Part shown: one piece after another, positions 7,780-15,698 of the stretch
How positions within the stretch are numbered: the first letter of the stretch is position 1
Layout: every line of letters starts with the position of its first letter
DNA from: Bacteroidales bacterium
Lineage (GTDB): Bacteria > Bacteroidota > Bacteroidia > Bacteroidales > F082
Reading direction: 5' to 3'
NCBI GenBank assembly: GCA_024689285.1
Contig: JAILDR010000008.1
Span: 1 to 18,021, forward strand
DNA length: 18,021 nt
The notes under the pieces: generated by a model
What the model saw: only the letters and a program-made list of their open reading frames with translations
Told to the model about the DNA's origin: nothing
Databases searched by the model: none
Position numbers and translations under genes: made by a program

Positions 7780-8451
7780 ATGAAGGTCATCGCCCGTATC
7801 CACACCGACTTCCCGACCAAGTTCGGCATACCGAGGCAGAGCGGCATTATCGCATCGCTGCAAGGCAGGATAGTCTTTGAGCCGGAATACCGCAACGCAG
7901 AAGCGGTACGCGGTTTGGAGGAGTTCTCACATATCTGGCTGATTTGGGAATTTTCAGAAGCGGTACGTGAGGACTGGTCACCCACGGTACGCCCGCCCCG
8001 TTTGGGCGGCAACGTACGCAAAGGCGTATTCGCCACACGCTCTCCCTTCCGTCCCAATCCCATCGGGCTGTCGTCAGTAAAGCTGGAAAGCATCGAAACC
8101 GACACGAAACTTGGACCCGTGCTCTACGTCACAGGTGCGGATTTGATGGATGGCACACCGATTTACGACATCAAGCCTTACATCGCCTACACCGACAGCC
8201 ACCCCGATGCCATCAGCGGATTTGCCTCAAAGCCTGCGGAATACCTTTTGAAGGTGGATTTTCCTGAAGCCTTATTGCAAATCATCCCTGAAGCACAACG
8301 AGAGAGCCTGATGGATGTCCTCGCCCACGACCCACGTCCACAATATCACGATGACCCCAAAAGGGTGTATGGCATGGAGTTTGGCGGAATGGAAGTCAAG
8401 TTTCAGGTAGACGAAATGCGACTAAAGGTTGTGGAAACCAAAAAGCTTTGA
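7780..8451 (+). CDS. trmO: tRNA t6A37 N6-methyltransferase TrmO
   Basis: A 223-residue protein of the TsaA/TrmO (UPF0066, VirR-like) family. It uses S-adenosylmethionine to methylate threonylcarbamoyladenosine at position 37 of tRNA-Thr. The beta-barrel core holds FGIPRQSG (15-22), EEFSHIWLIWEFS (47-59) and ATRSPFRPNPIGLSSVKL (85-102), the family signature. GADLMDGTPIYDIKPYI (119-135) follows. The C-terminal domain carries DPRPQYH near residue 185 and VYGMEFGGMEVKF, so the protein is full length. The start ATG follows the kinase stop by 6 nt and is preceded by GGGAAAA, a plausible ribosome site, so the two genes probably share an mRNA. Only 40 nt separate it from the convergent gene on its right, with no strong terminator. 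Confidence 0.95.
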   Translation: MKVIARIHTDFPTKFGIPRQSGIIASLQGRIVFEPEYRNAEAVRGLEEFSHIWLIWEFSEAVREDWSPTVRPPRLGGNVRKGVFATRSPFRPNPIGLSSVKLESIETDTKLGPVLYVTGADLMDGTPIYDIKPYIAYTDSHPDAISGFASKPAEYLLKVDFPEALLQIIPEAQRESLMDVLAHDPRPQYHDDPKRVYGMEFGGMEVKFQVDEMRLKVVETKKL

Positions 8452-8491
8452 ATTTCAGCAAAGTGATAGTTTATTTCCATTCGTTTTAACC

Positions 8492-9964
8492 TCAGCGCAT
8501 GGATTGGCCCTTTACTCCTGGCTTCAGATAAGCCGGACGGAACGAAACATCCATACACTTCAGGTGAACGGCATCTTCAGAGGGATTATAGACAAAAATC
8601 TTAACCTGATGTGCCGCACGCATAATTGAAGTGACCGGCAAATCGAAGGTGGCAAAGTCCCACTCACCTATCTTTTGGATTTGCGGCTTCACGTCATAAT
8701 AAGCTGTTACGGCATTGTCCTGAGCCACGTCCAATTGAACAGCAAGCTGGGCATTATGCAAGGTGTCAGTTGGCTTCATCATGAAGGCCACATTCACACG
8801 CTCCCAGTCGGGACGAAGGCTGTCGGTGGGCAGTATCAAAGTAGGGCCATAGGGTTGCTCCCCACCCACGGCACACACATTGTCACCAAAATAATAATGT
8901 CCTACATCGCATTTCCAATCAACCTTCCGGTATTCATCGGGATAATAGGTTTTCAGCGCCTCGGCAACATTTCCAGCGATGATGCGACGGCCTTCCTCGT
9001 AGTAGTGCTCTGTGGTCCAGTCCTGATCGATAAAATCGACATCGCGCACCAAATTGAGGTTGTCAACCAAGGTCACATCCTCCAAATGTCCATAACGACG
9101 GAGCAAATAGTCATGGTTCTGCTTCATCAGCCACATCAAATCCTTGCCCACCATAAAGTTAGCCTTATCGACATTCTCTGCTATCAAATTGAAAACCAAA
9201 TGCCAGCCTCGTTTGTGGCACAAAGCGACAATGTCGTCAAAATCCTTTAGTCGCGGATTGTTGTCTCTGATTTGGAAACCATAACTTTTGATATAATGAC
9301 ACGCCAACTCGGTCCATTTCGGGTCATACACGTCTTCGTAGTTGTGAAGACCACGCCAGGCTGTGGCCGAGTCCCAATCGTAAACATTATCCCATTCAAA
9401 CTTGTAGGGGAAAGCTAATGTGTCTTGACGCCAATGTTGTACCGTCAGCGAATCCCACTCAGCGTCGCTCATGATAGGATAAGGATAGACCTTCAAGGCG
9501 AGCAGGAAACGGTTCATCAATGGCGGATAGTCGCCCATCAGCACCAACTGCTCCCGCAAAGGACTTTCCAAATTAGAATAAATCCAACGGGCATCGAATG
9601 AACGTAGATTCATGGTCACAACAACCGTCTCCACTGCTGATCTTTTGGGAAGCCGCCTTAGCATGTAATAATAAGTCTGGGCATGAGAGGCCTCTTTAGT
9701 CATGTCGCCAGTTTTCACATTAGGGAAATACTCACTGAGATACTCGCTGATTTTTCTTTTCCCTGGTTCAAGATTTCCACAGGTGTTGTTTGAAGATTCA
9801 CCCAGATAGACGATGCGGCATTGGTCGTCTGTCACTTTCCAAACCAGTTCCATAATATCGGCATGTTCAGCCACATCCTTTTTGAACAACCCCTTGGAAT
9901 AAATCCAGTTGAGAACGAAAAACAACGCGACTGCCATCATTATACGTATCAGAAACTTCTTCAT
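8492..9964 (-). CDS. SGNH/AlgJ-DltD-like partner of the MBOAT acyltransferase
   Basis: A 490-residue protein anchored by one N-terminal membrane helix (about 5-21). The following domain resembles SGNH-type acyltransferase partners. VYLGESSNN (52-60) has the likely nucleophile S57 in a GES turn. VVVTMNLRSFD offers a later asparagine. DQDWTTEHYYEEGRRI (313-328) supplies the acidic residue and H320 in the DxxH-like position. About 150 further residues form a beta-rich tail (about 345-490) that could bind carbohydrate. The start is the ATG at 9964, two nt after the MBOAT stop. An upstream in-frame extension lies inside the MBOAT gene and is rejected. Role inferred from the pairing: the MBOAT protein moves an acyl group across the membrane and this protein places it on a glycan. 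Exact family uncertain. Confidence 0.75.
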   Translation of the reverse strand: MKKFLIRIMMAVALFFVLNWIYSKGLFKKDVAEHADIMELVWKVTDDQCRIVYLGESSNNTCGNLEPGKRKISEYLSEYFPNVKTGDMTKEASHAQTYYYMLRRLPKRSAVETVVVTMNLRSFDARWIYSNLESPLREQLVLMGDYPPLMNRFLLALKVYPYPIMSDAEWDSLTVQHWRQDTLAFPYKFEWDNVYDWDSATAWRGLHNYEDVYDPKWTELACHYIKSYGFQIRDNNPRLKDFDDIVALCHKRGWHLVFNLIAENVDKANFMVGKDLMWLMKQNHDYLLRRYGHLEDVTLVDNLNLVRDVDFIDQDWTTEHYYEEGRRIIAGNVAEALKTYYPDEYRKVDWKCDVGHYYFGDNVCAVGGEQPYGPTLILPTDSLRPDWERVNVAFMMKPTDTLHNAQLAVQLDVAQDNAVTAYYDVKPQIQKIGEWDFATFDLPVTSIMRAAHQVKIFVYNPSEDAVHLKCMDVSFRPAYLKPGVKGQSMR

Positions 9965-9966
9965 GA

Positions 9967-11385
9967 TCAGAACTGGAAATAGATAAACGGGAAATTGTTG
10001 ACACTCGAACAGGCCATCGTCATAAAGACAAGCAAGCCATAGATAAACCATCTCAACACCAATGGTTTATTCTCGCACCACTGGTCGAAACGGGTGTTAA
10101 AAAGCAACAAGTCGGAGAGAATGAAAAGACCAAGATAGAGCCACAGCTCCAGCTTCACTCCAAGACTTTGTCCGCCACCAAAGTTGGAAACTGCCGCCAT
10201 GAACATGTCTTTCATGTTGCCAAAATCGGTAGCGCGGAACATCACCCAAAACAAAGTGACTAACACGAAGGTCTTGGCGATGCGCAAGGCATCCAAGCAG
10301 ATGCCCAACCCCTTGGACTGCATTTCCTTTGCAGGGAAACGGTTTCGCAAGACCTTCTCGACGATATGCAACAGACCGTGTGCAAAACCCCAGAACAGGA
10401 AAGTCCAAGCTGCACCGTGCCATATTCCACTCAACACGAAAACCACCAGGATGTTGAACGCCCAACGGGCAAACTTAACACGGCTGCCGCCAAGAGGGAA
10501 GTACACATAGTCGCGGAACCAGGTAGACAACGAGATGTGCCATCGGTGCCAAAACTCTGCGATATTCTTGGAGAGATAAGGAGTGCGGAAATTGTCGCTG
10601 ATATCAAAACCCATCAGTTTTGCAGCACCCAAGGCGATGGTGGAATAGCCAAAGAAATCGCAATAAATCTGGAAACTGTAGAATGCCATAGCCAACATCA
10701 CGCTCCATGAGTTATAAGCAGAAGGATCGGCATACACCTTGTCGACATAAAAACCCAAATGGTCGGCCACTACCATCTTGATGAAGAAGCCATATATGAC
10801 AAGCCTCATGCCCTTAGAGACGTTCTCATAACTAAATTGCTTTTTCTCATGCAATTGCCGCAACAGATTACCCGGGCGTTCAATAGGACCCGTAACCAGC
10901 TGCGGGAAAAACATCACATAAAGCGAATAGTAGCCAAAATGTCGCTCTGCCTTTTGGTTGCCACGATACACTTCAATCACATAACTCATACTTTGAAAAG
11001 TGTGGAACGACAAGCCGATAGGCAGGATTATGTGAGTCACCCAACGTCGTTCGATACCCAATTGGACACAGAGCAGCGTCAAGTTCTCTGATATAAAATT
11101 CAGATACTTGAAAATCACCAGCACCATGAGTGTACTCACGATGCTGATGATAAGAAAAGCCTTTTTCAGCTTGGGTCGGTTGGCATAATTCTCCATGAGC
11201 ACACCTGCCGAAAAGTCAACAATGATGGTGACAAGCAAGATGAGGATATACTTCGGCACAAACCACATGTAGAACACACAGCTGGCCGCCAGCAACATCA
11301 CCCACCGCAGTTTTTGTGGCAGCACATAAAAGAGCAATACCACAATAGGCAGAAAGATGATGAACTCTATAGAGTTGAAAACCAT
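9967..11385 (-). CDS. MBOAT O-acyltransferase, AlgI/DltB-like
   Basis: A 472-residue polytopic membrane O-acyltransferase. It begins with MVFNSIEFIIFLPIVVLLFYVLP, the usual N-terminus of AlgI-type proteins. LPIGLSFHTFQSMSYVIEVYRG (121-142), MFFPQLVTGPIERP (158-171) and FWHRWHISLSTWFRDYVYFPLGG (278-300) are family hallmarks. SGIWHGAAWTFLFWG (319-333) contains the proposed catalytic H323. Family members such as AlgI and DltB carry acyl groups to alginate or teichoic acid outside the cytoplasm. The target here is unknown but is probably an exopolysaccharide or O-antigen. It starts 18 nt after the lipoprotein gene and runs directly into the SGNH-like gene. Confidence 0.93.
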   Translation of the reverse strand: MVFNSIEFIIFLPIVVLLFYVLPQKLRWVMLLAASCVFYMWFVPKYILILLVTIIVDFSAGVLMENYANRPKLKKAFLIISIVSTLMVLVIFKYLNFISENLTLLCVQLGIERRWVTHIILPIGLSFHTFQSMSYVIEVYRGNQKAERHFGYYSLYVMFFPQLVTGPIERPGNLLRQLHEKKQFSYENVSKGMRLVIYGFFIKMVVADHLGFYVDKVYADPSAYNSWSVMLAMAFYSFQIYCDFFGYSTIALGAAKLMGFDISDNFRTPYLSKNIAEFWHRWHISLSTWFRDYVYFPLGGSRVKFARWAFNILVVFVLSGIWHGAAWTFLFWGFAHGLLHIVEKVLRNRFPAKEMQSKGLGICLDALRIAKTFVLVTLFWVMFRATDFGNMKDMFMAAVSNFGGGQSLGVKLELWLYLGLFILSDLLLFNTRFDQWCENKPLVLRWFIYGLLVFMTMACSSVNNFPFIYFQF

Positions 11386-11403
11386 AAGACCCTCTCCGAC
11401 AGG

Positions 11404-12210
11404 TTACTTGATTTTTTCCATCGCCGTGTGCATAATCTTGCCACTCTCATAGTCATAAATGTAGGTCAAGACATAGCACTGGTCGGCATTGTAAGTGGAA
11501 TCAATATCGATGCTGCAAGTCGTGGTGAAGCTGTCTTCCACAAAGAAAGATCCGTTGGAAACAAGTTGGCCATCAGCACCATTCAAGGTACCACGGAACA
11601 CATTACGGAACACGTATTCCTTATTCACACCACCAGGTATCGTCTGCCAACCCACAATGCTGTCTTCCACCAAACAAACTGTAGCGTAATACTTGCCTTC
11701 ACCATTGCCCATGGGGGTAAAGCGGTTCTCCACACTCAAGTGGCGGGAAGCCTCATCGTAGGTGTTGTTGATTGTAATTTCGAACAACTGAGGCTCAAGA
11801 AGTGCCTCTGCGACAGGTACGTCAATCTGTTCTACATTCAAGGTGTTGCCTTCCGTCAGAGCCACATGATCAACAGAAAACAACGGGTTGGAGTCGTGAT
11901 TGTTGTACCAAATCGTACCTTCTTCGGTGAGGAAATCGGGGAAATTACCCATCGGCTGTGCCAAGAAGCCGGCATGGACGCTCATGATGAAGACACGTTC
12001 CTCACCAAAAAGTTGTTGCAGCTGGTGAGCTGCTTCAGCCGCGGCAGGGCAGTTGACGCAACGTGCCCCAGTAAAGTCCTTGATAAGCACCGTCTTGTCG
12101 CCGCCTGTGGGCTGATAGGGCTTGTGCGTATTGTTGATGTCGATTTTATCGCAGCCCATCGTGAAGAGCAGCAAGGCCGCAGTTGCAAATATCAATGATA
12201 ACCTTTTCAT
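11404..12210 (-). CDS. Omp28-related outer-membrane lipoprotein with CxxC
   Basis: A 268-residue lipoprotein. The signal peptide ends in a lipobox (LLLFTMGC), so C20 would be lipidated and the protein anchored in the envelope. The start of the mature part looks thioredoxin-like: TVLIKDFTGARCVNCPAAAEAAHQLQ, with C51-x-x-C54, followed by VFIMSVHAG. The rest (about 130-268) is predicted beta-rich, as in the Omp28 family. In Bacteroidota this family lies beside DUF6029 barrels, as it does here, 10 nt downstream. A redox or surface-binding role is inference. The MBOAT gene follows after 18 nt. Confidence 0.85.
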   Translation of the reverse strand: MKRLSLIFATAALLLFTMGCDKIDINNTHKPYQPTGGDKTVLIKDFTGARCVNCPAAAEAAHQLQQLFGEERVFIMSVHAGFLAQPMGNFPDFLTEEGTIWYNNHDSNPLFSVDHVALTEGNTLNVEQIDVPVAEALLEPQLFEITINNTYDEASRHLSVENRFTPMGNGEGKYYATVCLVEDSIVGWQTIPGGVNKEYVFRNVFRGTLNGADGQLVSNGSFFVEDSFTTTCSIDIDSTYNADQCYVLTYIYDYESGKIMHTAMEKIK

Positions 12211-12220
12211 GATAAATAAT

Positions 12221-13960
12221 TTAGAATGAAGTTGAAACCGTTAAAGTAACACCTGACGAAGCGGGAACGGTGCGGCAAACGCCACCAACGCACACCACGC
12301 CTTCGCTCTGACGGCCTGCACTCAACATAACACGAGTAGCCTCATGGATGTAGCTAATAGTGCCGGTAAAATAATGATCGCGGTATTCCTCAACAGGGTT
12401 GCCGTAATTCCATTTATCGGCAATGCTGAACGACCAATGCGGGGTGATGGTGTATTCCAACAAGGCAAAAGCCCAATCGCCGCGTTTCTGAAAGTCTTTC
12501 TTCTCGCTCTCTTCGTACTCGTAGCCTTTGTGGACTTCGTTCTCCCACAGGCCTTGGACCTCCAGTCGCAGGCTCTGACGCTTGTTAATCTTATAGGTCA
12601 CATCCAATAAACCGATGTTGGCCTTCACGACGGGTGCTCCAGCATGGCCTTCAATGGTCTCTATGTCGTAATACAGGTTGATGTATTGCACTGTGAGGTG
12701 CCAGTCCTTACTAATCTTTTTATCAATCTCAAAGTTGATATCACGGAAGAAGCGGTGGTCACTGACGGCAAAAAAGTTGGAAGTGTAGCCCAAAGTGCCA
12801 GGCGTGTTGACCACCATACGTCCATTATCCATAATGGAATCGCGGACGATATCGTTCACTTGACTCATATTGAAGGCGAGCTTGGTACCATATTTTCCAC
12901 CAAGGGCTGTACCCTTCGGGATGGTGTAGTTCACCTGTAACTGGGCTGCCATCTCACCGTTGGGCTGCGTTGAGTAGGTGTACATCGACGGCAAGCTGTG
13001 CGTATGGGTGTAGTTGATAGGCGGGATAAAGTTGATGTCGAGATCGTTCTGTTTTCCAGTGTACATCGACTTGAAGCTCATGTTGTCGACACGTTTCACT
13101 TGCAACACAGCACCGAAACCTTTTTGTGAATAGCTCAACGACGACATGAGGGCGCGGCCTTCCTTGTAGATGAAGTTGTTGATGGCCGATGGGTCGTTGA
13201 TCTTGTAGGCATATTCTGTGCTAAAGGCCCAATTCCCATAACCCAAATTGATGCGTGCAGCTGCAGCACCCACATTTTCAGGAATATAATAGAATAGGCT
13301 CAAGTCTTCTTGTTTCTTGCTAACGAAACTTCCACCGAGGCTCATCCTGAACTTAGCATCGTTCATGGCAGGGATGCTTTGGTTGAGATCCCATTCGGCA
13401 TCAACGCCACGCACAATACCGCGGATGTCGTCAATAGAGAAATCGCGCTCCAAATAAGGAGCCCAATAATAACGCTGACGGCCATAAACGCCCTTCAAAG
13501 TCACGCCTTGGGTGGGACGCAACACCACCCGGGCACCGCGCAGGGCATTGTCCATGCCCAGCGACCATTCCTCGTATGAGCGGAACACCAAGCCGCTACC
13601 AAACTGGTCATAGATATCGCCCACAGTAGCACCGATGAACCCATTGTCGTAAGTGGCGAAGAAATTGGCCAGGCCCACACCGTTCAACTCACTGCGGAAG
13701 CCGTTCATCTCAGGCAGGAATGCCTCAAAGCGGATGCCTGCCGAGAAGTTGCCGTTGGTATAGTTAACCTTACCAAAGCCATTGATACCGAATTTCTTGC
13801 CGTTGAGGTCGGTGATGCCGATGCCTTCATCAAGCATATAATACTGCGCGTCGGTTTGGAAACTGCCGCTCACTTGGCTGTTGGCAAGGAACGACTGAGC
13901 ACTCGCCCTGAAGCTGAACGCCAGGGCGAGTGCAATAGTAATAAGTATATACTTTCGCAT
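12221..13960 (-). CDS. DUF6029-type outer-membrane beta-barrel protein
   Basis: A 579-residue exported protein. A signal peptide (about 1-21, ending ASAQ) precedes a long sequence of alternating aromatic and small residues typical of an outer-membrane barrel. Examples are GFGKVNYTNGNFSAGIRFEAFLP and GLANFFATYDNGFIGATVGDIYDQFGSGLVFRSYEEWSLGMDNALRGARV. It ends in LTVSTSF, with the C-terminal phenylalanine favoured by the BAM machinery. I assign DUF6029 from the GDIYDQFGSGLVFRSYEE region and its position before an Omp28-type gene. No ligand is known. A porin or adhesin role is not visible. It lies 88 nt downstream of the TlpA-like gene across an inverted-repeat spacer. Confidence 0.82.
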   Translation of the reverse strand: MRKYILITIALALAFSFRASAQSFLANSQVSGSFQTDAQYYMLDEGIGITDLNGKKFGINGFGKVNYTNGNFSAGIRFEAFLPEMNGFRSELNGVGLANFFATYDNGFIGATVGDIYDQFGSGLVFRSYEEWSLGMDNALRGARVVLRPTQGVTLKGVYGRQRYYWAPYLERDFSIDDIRGIVRGVDAEWDLNQSIPAMNDAKFRMSLGGSFVSKKQEDLSLFYYIPENVGAAAARINLGYGNWAFSTEYAYKINDPSAINNFIYKEGRALMSSLSYSQKGFGAVLQVKRVDNMSFKSMYTGKQNDLDINFIPPINYTHTHSLPSMYTYSTQPNGEMAAQLQVNYTIPKGTALGGKYGTKLAFNMSQVNDIVRDSIMDNGRMVVNTPGTLGYTSNFFAVSDHRFFRDINFEIDKKISKDWHLTVQYINLYYDIETIEGHAGAPVVKANIGLLDVTYKINKRQSLRLEVQGLWENEVHKGYEYEESEKKDFQKRGDWAFALLEYTITPHWSFSIADKWNYGNPVEEYRDHYFTGTISYIHEATRVMLSAGRQSEGVVCVGGVCRTVPASSGVTLTVSTSF

Positions 13961-13980
13961 AAATGTTAGAATTATGAATA

Positions 13981-14037
13981 CGGAATGCGGAATGCGGAAT
14001 AATTGTCTTCGTTAGACTTATTCCGAATTCCGAATTC
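13981..14037. repeat. Imperfect 20-bp inverted repeat between tlpA-like and DUF6029 genes
   Basis: The left arm (13981-14002) carries three copies of a GCGGAAT motif ending in GGAATAA. The right arm (14018-14037) begins TTATTCC and repeats CGAATTC. The arms pair over about 20 bp with mismatches at the GC/GA positions. An inner GTCT/AGAC stem sits around a TCGTT loop. The related words ATTCCGCATT (14041-14050) and CATTCCGCATT (14628-14638) flank the same gene. It may be a processing or attenuation hairpin in the transcript, or a dispersed Bacteroidales intergenic repeat. No T-tract follows, so a terminator is unlikely. Confidence 0.6.
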
Positions 14038-14048
14038 AGCATTCCGCA

Positions 14049-14552
14049 TTATTTCTTTTTCTTGGCAATTTTCAGAATTTCCTCATACAAGTCATCCTCA
14101 GCACCCTCGAAATAACCCGTGTGCTGATAAACAAGCTTACCCGTACCATCAAAGAGGAAGGTATGCGGCGGATTGCTCACATTCATGGCACGTTTGAGGT
14201 CGCTGTTCACGTCAAGCAGGATTTCAAATTCCCAACCCTTACCTTCCACTGTGGGCTTCACCTTGGCAGTTGAACGCGAGTCATCGATGGAAACGGAATA
14301 AATCTTCACGCCGGTCTCGTCTTGCCAGTCTTGGTACACATCATTCAAGGCATTGTGTTCCTTGATGCAGGGGCCGCACCATGTAGCCCAGAAGGTCATA
14401 ACAATGGGATTGCCATTGTTCGACAATTTGGCGATGTTCACATCCTTGCCGTTGATGTCCTTGATGGTGACATTAGGCAGGTCAGATTTCGATTGCGCAT
14501 GAAGGCCCACACAGACAAAGGCCATCAGCAAAAGTGTCATTAGTTTTTTCAT
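14049..14552 (-). CDS. TlpA-family periplasmic thiol-disulfide protein
   Basis: A 167-residue exported thioredoxin-fold protein. The signal peptide covers about 1-20 (MKKLMTLLLMAFVCVGLHAQ). PIVMTFWATWCGPCIKEHNALN holds the active-site C59-G-P-C62, and SNPPHTFLFDGTGKLVYQHTGYF provides the cis-proline loop and the last strands. TlpA/ResA-type proteins reduce disulfides in envelope proteins. A candidate partner is the CxxC lipoprotein encoded two genes downstream. The start is the ATG at 14552. A longer in-frame reading begins in the 3' end of manA, lacks a signal peptide at its start and is rejected. The 74-nt spacer after manA has TTTCAAGA repeats. Confidence 0.92.
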   Translation of the reverse strand: MKKLMTLLLMAFVCVGLHAQSKSDLPNVTIKDINGKDVNIAKLSNNGNPIVMTFWATWCGPCIKEHNALNDVYQDWQDETGVKIYSVSIDDSRSTAKVKPTVEGKGWEFEILLDVNSDLKRAMNVSNPPHTFLFDGTGKLVYQHTGYFEGAEDDLYEEILKIAKKKK

Positions 14553-14626
14553 TGGATTACAATTATTTAATTTCAAGATTTCAAGATTTCTAATTTCAAG
14601 ATTCATTGTTTCGAATTCCGCGTTCA

Positions 14627-15622
14627 TCATTCCGCATTTAACTGACAATATACTTCCAGCAGTTTACAGTATTTCTCGGCCCGTATCGTCACCTTTTTGA
14701 TGAGGTTGGGGACCAAAACACATTCTCCTGCATTTACAAATATCGCGCCATTTTCCCAATTCAGCGTGAAATTTCCTTCCAGAGCAATCAAAATCACGAA
14801 AGAATCAAGGTTGGAATAGTCCTTTTCCATCTCACCTTGCAGCTGGAGAAGGTTAGTAACAAAAAATTGTGAATCCACAACAGGCACGGTGCGATTCATC
14901 ACATCGGGAACTTGAATCTTGTAATTATCGGGCACTGTCCCGTCAATAGCTTCTACGGATTGAGGAATATGCAACTCGCGACTCATACCCGCTTCGTTGA
15001 TGCGGTCCCAGTCGTAAATGCGATAGGTGGTGTCGCTGGTCTGCTGAATCTCAGCCACCATGATGCCGGGACCTAATGCATGGACACGGCCTGCAGGGAT
15101 GAAGAACACATCACCTGCCTCCACAGCCTCATGATTCAGGACGGATTGCAGCCGATTGTCTCTCAACACATTGACATAATCCATCCGCGTCAGCTCCTGA
15201 TTGAAACCCATAACGAGTTCGGCATCCTTGTCGGCCTGCATCACATACCACATCTCGGTCTTGCCGTTGCCCAACCCGCGTTTCTCAGCAAGCTCATCGT
15301 CGGGATGCACCTGCACCGAAAGCCAGTCGTTGGCATCAATGATTTTCAACAACAGAGGAAACTGCTCGCCGTATTTGTCGAAAACGGCCTCGCCTACCAA
15401 GTCACCCATAAAGGTCTCCACCAAATCGTTGATCTCATCGCCCTCAAAGTTTCCATTGGCGATTTCGCTTTGTTCGTCCCAAAGACCAGAGAGCAACCAC
15501 ACCTCTCCGCAATTAGGAAGAGCACCATAATCCATACCAAGGACTTCCTTGATTTTCCTTCCTCCCCAAATCTTGTCTTTGAAGATGGGCTTGAATTTCA
15601 GGGGATATAAAACTGTTTGCAT
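14627..15622 (-). CDS. manA: Mannose-6-phosphate isomerase, class I
   Basis: A 331-residue zinc enzyme interconverting fructose-6-phosphate and mannose-6-phosphate, the entry to GDP-mannose and mannose-derived sugars. Cupin motifs are LSVQVHPDDELA with Q104 and H106, GKTEMWYVM with E123, and IPAGRVHALGPG with H181, the expected metal ligands. The N-terminus (PLKFKPIFKDKIWGGRKIKE) is typical of the short bacterial/Bacteroidota form. The length of about 330 fits that form, against about 390 for the E. coli enzyme. It is first in the leftward block and 22 nt from a clear -7 box. The last codons and the TGA lie within an AATGCGGAATGATG intergenic-repeat word, so the extreme C-terminus (QLNAE) may have been set by that repeat. 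Confidence 0.93.
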   Translation of the reverse strand: MQTVLYPLKFKPIFKDKIWGGRKIKEVLGMDYGALPNCGEVWLLSGLWDEQSEIANGNFEGDEINDLVETFMGDLVGEAVFDKYGEQFPLLLKIIDANDWLSVQVHPDDELAEKRGLGNGKTEMWYVMQADKDAELVMGFNQELTRMDYVNVLRDNRLQSVLNHEAVEAGDVFFIPAGRVHALGPGIMVAEIQQTSDTTYRIYDWDRINEAGMSRELHIPQSVEAIDGTVPDNYKIQVPDVMNRTVPVVDSQFFVTNLLQLQGEMEKDYSNLDSFVILIALEGNFTLNWENGAIFVNAGECVLVPNLIKKVTIRAEKYCKLLEVYCQLNAE

Positions 15623-15644
15623 TTTCTATTCAGATTTTCGGGGG

Positions 15645-15652
15645 CAAAGATA
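15645..15652 (-). promoter_or_regulatory. -7 promoter box for manA
   Basis: The minus strand reads TATCTTTG, identical to the box at 6445-6438, and lies 22 nt before the manA ATG (15622). It sits in a 76-nt divergent spacer. Confidence 0.6.
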
Positions 15653-15673
15653 AGACATTTTTTAGAAAAACCG

Positions 15674-15681
15674 TACTTTTG
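15674..15681 (+). promoter_or_regulatory. -7 promoter box for the M20 amidohydrolase gene
   Basis: TACTTTTG on the plus strand, identical to the box at 6472-6479, ends 17 nt before the ATG at 15699. With the minus-strand box at 15652-15645 it makes a second compact divergent promoter region. Confidence 0.55.
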
Positions 15682-15698
15682 CAGCAAAGTTATATAAT

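Noticed and set aside
8452..8491. Bidirectional terminator between trmO and the convergent SGNH-like gene
   Set aside because: Only a CTTTG/CAAAG 5-bp stem is present, weak and without a clear T-tract.
9965..10051. N-terminal extension of the SGNH-like protein
   Set aside because: It lies inside the MBOAT coding end, and the ATG at 9964 directly opens a normal membrane-anchor helix.
11314..12198. A 294-codon plus-strand frame opposite the Omp28-type lipoprotein
   Set aside because: It is antisense to a gene with lipobox and CxxC motifs and has no domain of its own.
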